Positions 1 through 6,529 are shown, counted from the first letter of the stretch. The stretch: DNA of 11,443 bases from Deltaproteobacteria bacterium (GCA_019310195.1 JAFDET010000129.1:1-11443), one strand, 5' to 3'. The notes: generated from the sequence alone by a model not told the origin. Numbers and translations: made by a program.

Positions 1-101
1 CGGCGCTGGCGATCGGGCTCTTCCGCGAGGGCGAGCGCTACGGATTGGTCGTGGTGGACGGCGCGCTCCTGGCCGGCGCCGCCATCGCCCTGGTCGCGTA
101 G
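1..101 (+). CDS. C-terminal fragment of a membrane-like protein (5' end outside window)
   Basis: The reading frame whose codons start at base 3 runs open to a TAG at 99-101 and encodes the last 32 residues of a protein. The visible part is a hydrophobic stretch (ALAIGLF), a short charged turn (REGERYG), then a second hydrophobic stretch (LVVVDGALLAGAAIALVA) that reaches the C-terminus. This looks like two membrane segments joined by a short loop. The family cannot be named from so little. The gene converges on the kinase-like pseudogene, whose stop lies 12 bases further on. The frame could be accidental, but the hydrophobic pattern and tight convergent spacing favour a real gene end. Confidence 0.5.
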   Translation, partial: ALAIGLFREGERYGLVVVDGALLAGAAIALVA

Positions 102-113
102 CGGCTTGGCCGA

Positions 114-732
114 CTACGCGCGCGCGCTGCGCGCGGAGCCGGCCGGGAAGCGCTGCTCGAAGGCGCGCAGCAACAACGCCTCGGCTCCGTCGGCGCCGAG
201 CGTGGCGGTGTTCAGCGTGACGTCGTAGAGAGCCGGGTCGTCGGGATCCACGTGGAAGTGGTGGCGCATGAACTGGCGGCGCTCTCGCTCCTCGTGGGCG
301 AGCCGCTCCTCCGCCGCGCCGGGCTCGATGCCGCGCGACTCGGCCAGGCGGGCCAGCCGCACGTCCCGCGGCGCCACCAGCAGCACCCGGAGCGTGCGCT
401 CGGGGCGCAGCACGTAGGGCGCTCCGCGGCCCAGCAGCACGGCGCCGCCGTGCTCGCCGATCATAGCGCTCGGCGGCCACGCGCACGTGCTCGTCCAGGG
501 CCTCCACCAGCTGCCGGCGCACGCCCGCCTCGCCGGCGATCCGGTCCACGAGCTCGATTCCGTAGAACTCGTACCCCAGGCGCACGGCCACCCGGCGTCC
601 CAGGTCCTCGCCCCCTGAGCCCGGGAGGCGCGAGAGGGCCAGGCAGGGCGGCGGCGGGGCCGCGGCGGCCCGGCGCATCAGCTCACCGCGCTGGATGTGC
701 CGGTCGATCAGGGCCTGGAGACTCTTGGGCAC
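114..732 (-). pseudogene. Cytidylate-kinase-like protein, broken by an internal deletion and frameshift
   Basis: Two adjacent minus-strand frames together resemble one P-loop kinase of the cytidylate-kinase-like family. The N-terminal part starts at a GTG (730-732) with PKSLQALIDRHIQRGELMRR, then the P-loop-like LALSRLPGSGGEDLGRR and GYEFYGIELVDRIAGEAG, reaching ALDEHVRVAAERY near base 464. The C-terminal part is in another frame and starts at about 464 with MIGEHGGAVLLGRGAPYVL, followed by LRVLLVAPRDVRLARL and a C-terminus ending at 114. From memory of the family, roughly 30 residues normally separate the ERY region from the IGEHGG/GRGAP region, and here they are missing. The junction is therefore a deletion whose length is not a multiple of three. 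The second frame alone (116 aa from ATG 464) lacks the P-loop and should not be an active kinase. The alternative explanation is an assembly error in a working gene. The tRNA-Ala gene lies upstream on the same strand. Confidence 0.72.
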
Positions 733-750
733 GCTGGGCCGTCGCTTCCC

Positions 751-774
751 GCGGGCGGCTCCGGGGCCGCCCGC
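751..774 (-). terminator. Perfect 9-bp GC stem-loop downstream of tRNA-Ala
   Basis: Bases 751-759 (gcgggcggc) and 766-774 (gccgcccgc) are exact reverse complements around a 6-base loop. The element lies between the tRNA 3' end (784) and the GTG start of the kinase-like pseudogene (732). No T-run follows on the minus strand, so it is not a textbook intrinsic terminator. It may stop or protect the tRNA transcript, or serve as a processing barrier. Confidence 0.35.
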
Positions 775-783
775 CTGTAGGCC

Positions 784-859
784 TGGTGGAGCCGAGCGGG
801 ATCGAACCGCCAACCTCCGCGTTGCGAACGCGGCGCTCTCCCAATTGAGCTACGGCCCC
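784..859 (-). tRNA. tRNA-Ala, anticodon CGC, CCA encoded
   Basis: The minus strand folds into a standard 76-nt tRNA. The acceptor arm pairs GGGGCCG with CGGCTCC and contains the G3-U70 wobble pair that identifies alanine tRNAs. The D-arm is GCTC/GAGC. The anticodon stem is CCGCG/CGCGG around the loop TTCGCAA, giving anticodon CGC, which reads GCG. The T-arm is GGCGG/CCGCT around TTCGATC. The 3' CCA is in the DNA. A CGC-anticodon alanine tRNA fits a genome rich in GCG codons. Confidence 0.97.
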
Positions 860-891
860 GGAAACGGCGCCGGCAGGCGCCGCGGACCGAC

Positions 892-919
892 ACGGTAGCC
901 CCCGGCCGGGAGCCCGCAA
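892..919 (-). promoter_or_regulatory. Possible promoter of the tRNA-Ala gene
   Basis: On the minus strand TTGCGG (914-919) and TACCGT (892-897) are separated by 16 bases and lie upstream of the tRNA. Expected transcription start is near 885, leaving a leader of about 25 bases before the mature tRNA. The match is weak and rests on spacing and position. Confidence 0.35.
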
Positions 920-961
920 AGGGCTTTACGAAGCGCCGCGGGAAGGTGCAGGCTGTTGTCC

Positions 962-1426
962 ATGACCGTCCAAGTGCGCGAGATCCTGGTTCCCCTGGAC
1001 TTCTCCGAGCACGCGGATGCCGTGCTGGAGTGGGCCGTCCACCTGGCCGAGGAGCACGGCAGCGGCCTGACCCTGCTGCACGCCTACCACCCGCCGGTGG
1101 AGTTCCAGCAGCTCGAAGGCGCCTACCTGCCGGCGGACTTCTGGACCGCGGTGAAGACCGAGGCCGAAGAAAGTCTGGGCCGCTACGCGGAGCGCGCGCG
1201 CGCGGCCGGCCTGCGCTGCGAGGTCCTGGTCCGCGAGGGCTACCCGGCCACCGTCATCGAGGACGCGGCCGCCGAGATCGACGCCGACCTGATCGTGATC
1301 GGAACCCGGGGCCACACCGGCCTGAAGCACCTGCTCCTCGGCAGCATCGCCGAGCGCGTGGTGCAGAAGGCGCCGTGCGCAGTGCTGGCGGTGAAGCCCA
1401 CGAGTACCGAGGAACGCAATCCTTAG
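962..1426 (+). CDS. Universal stress protein, UspA family (ATP-binding type)
   Basis: This is a single-domain universal stress protein of about 154 residues, the usual length for the family. It opens with the typical first strand VREILVPLDFSEHAD, whose Asp lies in the nucleotide site. It ends with the ATP-binding motif G-x2-G-x9-G-S seen in GTRGHTGLKHLLLGS, followed by the last strand APCAVLAVKP. Proteins with this motif bind ATP in the cytoplasm and usually act as dimers in stress survival, with no fixed reaction. Two starts are possible: TTG at 956, which sits 9 bases after GGAAGG, and ATG at 962, which is 6 bases further and better placed for the weaker AGG at 950-952. The ATG is preferred because both give the same domain. 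The gene is divergent from the tRNA and convergent with the diiron protein gene. I see no T-run terminator in the 142-base gap after it. Confidence 0.95.
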   Translation: MTVQVREILVPLDFSEHADAVLEWAVHLAEEHGSGLTLLHAYHPPVEFQQLEGAYLPADFWTAVKTEAEESLGRYAERARAAGLRCEVLVREGYPATVIEDAAAEIDADLIVIGTRGHTGLKHLLLGSIAERVVQKAPCAVLAVKPTSTEERNP

Positions 1427-1568
1427 GCGGCCGAGCCCCTCCGCTCGCCTTCGGCTCGCTGCGCGCCCTCGTCGAGACGCATCGCGCTGGCGGGCTCCGT
1501 CGGCTCGGGCTTGCGGGCCTCAGGCTCCGGAGCTGTAGCGACCTCGGTAGGGCTTAGCTGCGGACTTG

Positions 1569-2582
1569 CTACGCGATGCCAAGCTGGCGGTCCATGGCCT
1601 CGGGGTCGACGTCCTCGAACTCGATGATGCGCAGGTCCTCGAAGTGCTTGCGCACTCGCGGCGTCACCAGGCCCAGGCGCTTCACGTTGGGCACGACGCG
1701 CATGAAGATCAGGCGGCGGAACTCCTGCATGACCGGCGACTCCAGGACGATCTTCCGCACCTCTTCCTTGTCGAAGCCGAAGTGCTCGGAGACGTCCTCG
1801 CCCACCAGGCGGTCGCGCATCAGCGTGCACGCCTCCATCAGGAACTCCTCGCGGTCCTTGAGCTCGTTCGCCGGCATGTCGTCGTAGTAGCCGCGCAGGG
1901 AAAGCACGCCGAAGGCCACGTGACGCGACTCGTCGCGCATCACGTTCTTGAGCAGCTCCTTGAGCAGGGGCTCCTGGGCCATCATGTACATGTTGGCAAA
2001 GGCGGCCATGGCCAGGCCCTCGACCACGATCTGCATGCCCAGGAACTTCAAGTCCCAGCGGCTGTCGGTCAGCACGATGTCGAGCAGGCTCTTCAGGTTG
2101 GGATTGATCGGCCACTCCCACTCGAGCTTCTCGTTCAGGTAGCGGGCGAAGACCTCGGTGTGGCGGGCCTCGTCCATGGTCTGGCTGGAGGCGTAGTACT
2201 TGCCGTCGGTCCAGGGGACCGCGCCCACCAGCTGTGAGGCCGTGATCATCGCGCCCTGCTCGCCGTGCAGGAACTGGGACAGGGTCCAAGCGAGCTGCGC
2301 GTGGCGGAACTCGCGCACCTGCTTGGGCGAGAGCTTCTTGTACGGGCCGTAGTCCTCCAGCGGGTTGAACTGCTGGGGGATGATCTCGCTCTCGGGATCC
2401 ACCTCGGTGGACCAGTCGAGCAGCTCGCTGCCGTTCCACTGCTCGCGCTTGGCCTTCTCGTAGAGGTCGCGCAGGCCCTCCTTCACGGAGCCGTAGTTCC
2501 AGACGTAGCTGGTGTCGAAGGAGGTGAGGATGGATTCGAGCTCTTGATCGCTGCGGTCGAGAGAGGCGGGTGCGGTGGCCAT
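1569..2582 (-). CDS. Diiron ferritin-like oxidase/oxygenase, AurF-like
   Basis: This 337-residue cytoplasmic protein carries two copies of the diiron motif E-x28-DExxH: E108 with DEARH 137-141, and E188 with DESRH 217-221. The predicted ligands are E108, E138, H141, E188, E218 and H221. This is the signature of helical-bundle diiron enzymes such as AurF-type N-oxygenases, class I ribonucleotide reductase R2 and acyl-ACP desaturases. The region before it (residues 20-100) is rich in Trp and Tyr, and the C-terminus (290-330) is charged. Expected chemistry is O2-dependent oxidation, but the substrate is unknown. The ATG start at 2582 is well supported by AAGGAG at 2593-2598, 10 bases upstream. 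The gene is divergent from a TetR regulator and has a good promoter in the spacer, so induction by a ligand that releases the TetR protein is the simplest model. Confidence 0.9.
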   Translation of the reverse strand: MATAPASLDRSDQELESILTSFDTSYVWNYGSVKEGLRDLYEKAKREQWNGSELLDWSTEVDPESEIIPQQFNPLEDYGPYKKLSPKQVREFRHAQLAWTLSQFLHGEQGAMITASQLVGAVPWTDGKYYASSQTMDEARHTEVFARYLNEKLEWEWPINPNLKSLLDIVLTDSRWDLKFLGMQIVVEGLAMAAFANMYMMAQEPLLKELLKNVMRDESRHVAFGVLSLRGYYDDMPANELKDREEFLMEACTLMRDRLVGEDVSEHFGFDKEEVRKIVLESPVMQEFRRLIFMRVVPNVKRLGLVTPRVRKHFEDLRIIEFEDVDPEAMDRQLGIA

Positions 2583-2607
2583 GCGGGCGAGACTCCTTGT
2601 CCTGGCG

Positions 2608-2630
2608 GCTTTCCCAGATCGGCGGAAAGC
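2608..2630. promoter_or_regulatory. Candidate TetR operator: 23-bp dyad
   Basis: GCTTTCC at 2608-2614 and GGAAAGC at 2624-2630 are perfect 7-bp inverted arms around a 9-base spacer. The dyad begins directly after the minus-strand -10 box (2631-2636) and covers the expected transcription start of the diiron gene. Size and position fit a TetR-family operator, here probably bound by the adjacent regulator. It could instead form a hairpin in the 5' leader of the diiron mRNA. Confidence 0.5.
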
Positions 2631-2659
2631 AACCTATCCATGAGGGGTTCCGAGGTCAA
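2631..2659 (-). promoter_or_regulatory. Sigma70-type promoter of the diiron gene
   Basis: On the minus strand TTGACC (2654-2659) and TAGGTT (2631-2636) are separated by exactly 17 bases, close to consensus. Transcription would start near 2624, about 40 bases before the ATG at 2582, with the AAGGAG ribosome site inside the leader. It is the clearest promoter in the window. Confidence 0.65.
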
Positions 2660-2681
2660 CCCAAAACTGACGTCGGGTTCA

Positions 2682-3335
2682 ATGACAGGCGCGCCCGCCC
2701 GACCGCGCCCCCCGGGGGGAGGCCAGCGGCGGCCCCAGCAGGCCCGCAGCCGGCGCACCCGCCAGCGCCTGGTGGAAGCGGCCGTCTCCACGTTCGAAGA
2801 GAAGGGCTACGACGAGACCACGACCGCCGAGATCGCCCGCCGGGCCGGCGTCGCCGTGGGCACGGTCTACGGCTACTTCCCGGACAAGCGCGCCATCCTG
2901 CTGGAGATCGTGCACGACACCGTCGCGCAGGTGGCGGAGCTGATCCTGCAGCAGCTCGACCCCCAGCGCTGGCGAGCCGACGACCTTCGCGGCTCCATAC
3001 GCGAGCTGATCCACACCATCTTCACCACGCGCCGCCTGCGCCCGGGGCTCCAGCGCATCATCTGGGAGCGCTACTTCAAGGACGCCGAGGTCCGCGAAGC
3101 CCTGGAGGCCATCGAGACCCGCCTGATGGCTGCGGTCAAGAACCTGGTCCTCCACCTGGAGTCGATCGACGCGGGCCGGGTGCGAGACCCCGACGCCGCG
3201 GCCTACGTGATCCACACCTCCGTGGAGTGGACCGCGTCGCGGCTGATCCTGGGCGGCGCGTCGGAGGCGAAGGTGGAGGCCGCGGTGGAGACCACTACCG
3301 ACATGATCGCCGGCCTGATCCTGCGCCCCGCCTGA
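2682..3335 (+). CDS. TetR/AcrR-family transcriptional regulator
   Basis: The protein is about 217 residues. A basic, Pro-rich N-terminal tail (1-25) leads into the TetR DNA-binding domain: RQRLVEAAVSTFEEKGYDETTTAEIA, then RRAGVAVGTVYGYFPDKRAILLEIV, with the recognition helix near residues 55-65. The rest (75-217) is a helical ligand-binding and dimer domain with no recognisable specificity. It is divergent from the diiron oxidase, the classic arrangement for a repressor controlling its neighbour and itself. The start is uncertain. ATG 2682 gives a compact protein but lacks a clear ribosome site. ATG 2640 is in frame, 10 bases after GGAAAG, and would add 14 residues encoded across the divergent promoter. 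The ligand is unknown and cannot be deduced. Confidence 0.93.
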   Translation: MTGAPARPRPPGGGQRRPQQARSRRTRQRLVEAAVSTFEEKGYDETTTAEIARRAGVAVGTVYGYFPDKRAILLEIVHDTVAQVAELILQQLDPQRWRADDLRGSIRELIHTIFTTRRLRPGLQRIIWERYFKDAEVREALEAIETRLMAAVKNLVLHLESIDAGRVRDPDAAAYVIHTSVEWTASRLILGGASEAKVEAAVETTTDMIAGLILRPA

Positions 3336-3349
3336 CGCTCGAGCACGGC

Positions 3350-3367
3350 GCGGCCAGCAACGGCCGC
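3350..3367. terminator. Short GC hairpin between convergent genes
   Basis: GCGGCC (3350-3355) and GGCCGC (3362-3367) are perfect arms around AGCAAC. It sits in the 51-base gap between the stop of the TetR gene and the stop of the YbjN-like gene, where a two-way terminator would be useful. There is no T-run on either strand, so this is weak. Confidence 0.28.
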
Positions 3368-3386
3368 AGCGCGGTCCGCCGCCGGG

Positions 3387-3782
3387 TCAGTGCTGGTCGG
3401 TGCCGAAGAGGGTCTTCTCGTAGTAGTCGGCGGTCTCGGCCAGGTAGGCGATGGACGCCTCGATCTCCGCGGCGTCCGCGTCCTTGAGGAGCAGGGTATT
3501 GGCCATGATCAGCTCGCCGTCGCGCACCGCCAGGGCGCCGTGGGCCAGCCGCGCGTTGATCTGGAGGGCCAGTGCCAGGCGCTCGGTGGGAAGCGTGTCC
3601 GCCGGGCCGATCACCGTGTGCAGCCGCACCAGCTCCTGACTCTCGAACTCGAAGAACTCCAGCGACACCACCTGGCGGCGGCCTCCCGGAAGATCGACGC
3701 GCACGCCGGAGGGAAGAACCTCCCAGCCCTGGCGTTCGCTCACACGTTCGCAGGTCTGCCCGAATGTTTCGCGGGTGCTCAT
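3387..3782 (-). CDS. YbjN-like / type III secretion chaperone-like small protein
   Basis: This 131-residue soluble protein has no signal peptide. Its pattern fits the YbjN/CesT-like alpha-beta fold: an amphipathic N-terminal helix (TFGQTCERVSERQGW), a strand pair (EVLPSGVRVDLPGGRRQVVSLEFF), a middle segment LVRLHTVIGP, then LALQINARLAHGALAVRDGELIMANTLLL and a final helix IEASIAYLAETADYYEKTLFG. Proteins with this fold often bind peptides or act as chaperones, and the precise role is unknown. The ATG at 3782 follows AAGGA by 4 bases, and the stop of the upstream kinase-isomerase gene is only 9 bases away, so it should be the last gene of that operon. It could be a chaperone or accessory for an operon protein, but nothing in the sequence proves this. 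Confidence 0.78.
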   Translation of the reverse strand: MSTRETFGQTCERVSERQGWEVLPSGVRVDLPGGRRQVVSLEFFEFESQELVRLHTVIGPADTLPTERLALALQINARLAHGALAVRDGELIMANTLLLKDADAAEIEASIAYLAETADYYEKTLFGTDQH

Positions 3783-3791
3783 GCCGTCCTT

Positions 3792-5396
3792 CTAGCTGCT
3801 CTTGGAGCGTCTGCCCAGCTCGCCCGACGGATGGCGGGCATGATAGTCCGCGCTGGAGAATTCGCGCTCCTCCTCCAGCAACGCGGCCAGGGCGGCTGCC
3901 ACCAGCACCTCCGCGGCCACGCTGGCCCGCGGCGCCAGGCCCAGGCCGCCGCCTTCCCGGGCTACGCCGGCCTCCAGCACCACGTCCGCCGCATCCGCCA
4001 GCCAGGAGTCGAGCCGGCCGGTAATCGCCAGCACCCGGGCGCCGAGGCCGCGCACGCACTCCACCGCCGCACGCAGCTCCGGGGTCTCACCGCTGTTGCT
4101 GATGGAGATGACCACGTCGCCGGAACGAACCTGCCCGGCGCTTCCGTGCACCGCTTCGGTGCCGTGGAGGAAGCTCGCCGGCGTACCGGTGCTGGAGAGA
4201 AGCGATGCGGCGTAGTGGGCCACGTGCTCGGGCTTGCCCACGCCGGTGACGTGCACCCGACCGCCGCCGGCCTCCGACCGGTGCACCAGCTCCGCCGCCC
4301 GGGCGAAGGCCGCCGGGTCGCTGCGCCGGCGCAAGGCGGCCAACTCCTCCACGGCGACGTCCAGCGCGCGCAGCGCCGCCTCGCCGCCAGAGGCCCGCGT
4401 GGCCAGGGGCGCCAGCTCCAGGGGCGCGCCTTTGTAGAGCTCCATGACGCGCACGCGAGCGGCCTCGGCGTCCGTGGGAAAGGCGCCCAGGCGCTCGGCG
4501 CAGGCACCGCCGCAGGCGTTGGCCAGGGCTGCCGCATCGGGCCAGGTCAGGCCCGCCTCCAGCGCCACCAGCAGTCCACCCAGAAAGGCGTCTCCGGCCC
4601 CGGTGGTGTCCACCACCTTGACCGGGCGGGCGGGGATGCAGGCCTCGAAGCTCCCGGCGGAGACGGCACAGCCGGCCGCGCCGTCGGTGACCACCACGGC
4701 GTCCGCGTCGAAGCGCTCGCGCAGCGCCCGGGCCAAGCCCAGTGCGTCATCGACGCCGGGACACAGCTCGCGGGCGGCGGCCTTGGACGGCTTGATCAGA
4801 TCGGCGGCGGCGAGCACGGCCTCCAGGGTTTCCGCGTCACCCAGACCGGGAACGGCGTCGCTGGGCGGCACGTCCAGGTCCACCAGGGTGGGGATGCCCG
4901 CCTCGCGCGCAACGCGCAGCGCGGCGTGGGCTGCGGCCAGGGGAAGCTGGGAAACCTCTGTGGTGAGCCGGCGTGCACGGCGGATGAAGTCGGCGTGGCG
5001 CGACTCGATTCGCTCGGCACCGGTCTCGGAGGTGGCGCCGGGCGCCATGTAGATGGCGCGATCTCCGGCGTCGTCCACGAAGATCTGGGCCACGGAGCTG
5101 GCCGAGCCATCCAGGACGATGTCGCGCTGGATGCCCAGCTCATCCATGGCCGCGCGCAGGAAGCGCCCCTCCGCATCGTCGGCCTGGCGCCCGAAGATGC
5201 CGCAACGCAGGCCCAGGGCTGCCGCCCAGCCCAGGTGGTTCAGCACCACGCCGCCGACGAACTCGCCCACGCCGGAGCCGGCCGGATCGCGCACGATGCC
5301 CTTCTCGTCGGCCGCCAGGATGCGGGGAACCCGCACGATGCGGTCCACCACCATGCTGCCGATGCCGACGACGTCGAGGTCGCGGTCGCGGCTCAT
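3792..5396 (-). CDS. Fusion protein: PfkB-family sugar kinase + SIS sugar-phosphate isomerase
   Basis: This 534-residue protein has two enzyme domains. Residues about 7-315 are a PfkB/ribokinase fold: the N-terminal GIGSMVVDRIVRVP, a sugar-binding region near GVGEFVGGVVLNHL, and the C-terminal DTTGAGDAFLGG (263-274), in which D269 is the expected catalytic base. Residues about 345-534 are a SIS domain resembling arabinose-5-phosphate isomerase (KdsD/KpsF/GutQ): GVGKPEH (385-391), TEAVHG (413-418), SISNSGET (431-438), REGGGLGLAP (480-489) and HPSGELGRR (522-530). The residues matching KdsD K59, E111, E152 and H193 are K388, E437, E481 and H522, and all are kept. The paired CBS domains common in KdsD are absent. 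The start ATG overlaps the stop of the aldolase gene (ATGA), which implies coupled translation. One chain could phosphorylate a sugar and interconvert its aldose and ketose phosphate. The substrate is unknown. Confidence 0.92.
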   Translation of the reverse strand: MSRDRDLDVVGIGSMVVDRIVRVPRILAADEKGIVRDPAGSGVGEFVGGVVLNHLGWAAALGLRCGIFGRQADDAEGRFLRAAMDELGIQRDIVLDGSASSVAQIFVDDAGDRAIYMAPGATSETGAERIESRHADFIRRARRLTTEVSQLPLAAAHAALRVAREAGIPTLVDLDVPPSDAVPGLGDAETLEAVLAAADLIKPSKAAARELCPGVDDALGLARALRERFDADAVVVTDGAAGCAVSAGSFEACIPARPVKVVDTTGAGDAFLGGLLVALEAGLTWPDAAALANACGGACAERLGAFPTDAEAARVRVMELYKGAPLELAPLATRASGGEAALRALDVAVEELAALRRRSDPAAFARAAELVHRSEAGGGRVHVTGVGKPEHVAHYAASLLSSTGTPASFLHGTEAVHGSAGQVRSGDVVISISNSGETPELRAAVECVRGLGARVLAITGRLDSWLADAADVVLEAGVAREGGGLGLAPRASVAAEVLVAAALAALLEEEREFSSADYHARHPSGELGRRSKSS

Positions 5397-6499
5397 GCAA
5401 CGGGCCCCGGCCCGCCCTCGACCTCGCTGTTCCACGGCGGGCCGAGCCGCGCGCGGGCGAGACCGAGCACTTCCTCGAAGACGCGATCGAAACGCTCGGC
5501 GTCGGGAGCCGCCAGGGTCGGTGTGCCCTCCGCCACGGCGTCGCTGGAGACGACGCCCAGGGTGCGCAGCGCGCGCTTGATGCAGGCCACGGTGCGTCGG
5601 CCGCCCGCGGCCCAGGTCCCGGCGCGGAAGGCCTCGACTACCTCGCGCACCTCGTCCATGCGCTCCAGGTCGCCGGCGCGGCAGACTTGCCAGGCGCGGG
5701 CCCACTCGCGCGGCAACACGTTGGCCGGCCCCGCTACCACGCCGATGGGCAGGGTGTCGTGCAGCAGCCTGCGGTTCCAGTGTTCGATGGCGCTGCCCCA
5801 CCAGCCCCGGCGCGGCCGGAAGATGTCGAAGATCAGCATGGCATTTCCGGCGTAGATGCCGAACTCGCCCCGCTCGCGGAAGCCCGCCGCCGCCCGGGTG
5901 TAGTTGCCCATCACCTTGCGCGGGGCACTGACCTTGATCCCGCGCACGAAGTCCAGCCGCGAGAGCGCCTTCACCTGCCGCGTGCGGATGTGGGGCACCG
6001 TGGGATCGGCGGCGATGTCGGCGTTGTCGTAGAGGTAGACGGGAATGCGCCGGGGCAGGCTGTCCAGCAGGTCGCCCACGTCGCGCGCCACGAAGCTCAC
6101 CGCGTCCCGGACGTTCTGGACCGAGAGCGGCGCCACCACGGCGGCGTCGGCCCCGGTGGCCACGGCGAGCTCCAGGTTGGCCAGGGTCTCGCGGGCGGTG
6201 GGGCGGGTGATGCCCGCCCACACTTCTACGCCTGGGGTGGCGGGGGGAAGCCCTGCGTTCAGCTTGCGGGCCTCCTCGGTGCAGATCTGGATGCAGCGCT
6301 GCTGCACGTCCAGCGAAACGCGGTCCCACTCGCCGGTGGTCCCGGCGGCAAAAATCACGTCGGCCCCCCGGCCCTGCTGGACCACGTAGCGGACCAAGGC
6401 GCGCTGATCGTCCTCTAGGAGGGAGCCCCCTTCGTCGAGCACGGTGACGACGGGAACCGAGAGGCCGGGACGCGGACGTGTCTCTTCGAGCGTTCGCAT
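5393..6499 (-). CDS. Dihydrodipicolinate synthase/N-acetylneuraminate lyase-family aldolase
   Basis: This 368-residue TIM-barrel protein is of the Schiff-base pyruvate-aldolase type. Landmarks are LSVPVVTVLDEGGSLLEDD at the N-terminus, the pyruvate-binding GTTGEW (53-58), VYLYDNADIA around Y157 and the Schiff-base lysine K189 in RGIKVSAP. GIYAGNAMLIFD follows near 214-225, and GVVAGPANVLPREW near 253-266. Family members usually have about 300 residues, so this one carries extra sequence. The usual YNxP after the catalytic Tyr is replaced by YDNA, which argues against plain DapA and for a sugar-acid aldolase. The likely reaction is reversible cleavage or formation of a 2-keto-3-deoxy acid with pyruvate. 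It lies between the exported-protein gene (30-base gap) and the kinase-isomerase gene (4-bp overlap). The ribosome site before ATG 6499 is poor. Confidence 0.88.
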   Translation of the reverse strand: MRTLEETRPRPGLSVPVVTVLDEGGSLLEDDQRALVRYVVQQGRGADVIFAAGTTGEWDRVSLDVQQRCIQICTEEARKLNAGLPPATPGVEVWAGITRPTARETLANLELAVATGADAAVVAPLSVQNVRDAVSFVARDVGDLLDSLPRRIPVYLYDNADIAADPTVPHIRTRQVKALSRLDFVRGIKVSAPRKVMGNYTRAAAGFRERGEFGIYAGNAMLIFDIFRPRRGWWGSAIEHWNRRLLHDTLPIGVVAGPANVLPREWARAWQVCRAGDLERMDEVREVVEAFRAGTWAAGGRRTVACIKRALRTLGVVSSDAVAEGTPTLAAPDAERFDRVFEEVLGLARARLGPPWNSEVEGGPGPVA

Positions 6500-6529
6500 G
6501 CCGATCTGGCCGGAATGTAGCGATTCCCC

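Noticed and set aside
751..859. tRNA gene as an integration (att) site
   Set aside because: No integrase gene or direct repeat of the tRNA 3' end is found in the window.
1427..1568. Possible coding extension (Pro/Glu-rich frame) or terminator in the gap between the stress-protein and diiron genes
   Set aside because: The frame is a -1 shadow running out of the diiron gene with repeated GCGAGC-like pieces. Only a weak 6-bp CGAGCC/GGCTCG pairing is seen and no T-run, so nothing can be assigned.
3390..5855. An 821-codon open frame on the plus strand opposite the kinase-isomerase and aldolase genes
   Set aside because: It is a His/Gly/Ala-rich shadow of two well-recognised minus-strand genes in GC-rich DNA and shows no family motif.
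3792..6329. An 845-codon frame that would fuse extra sequence before the PfkB domain
   Set aside because: The extra part overlaps the aldolase gene out of frame and is low-complexity. The ATGA start at 5396 fits the PfkB N-terminus.
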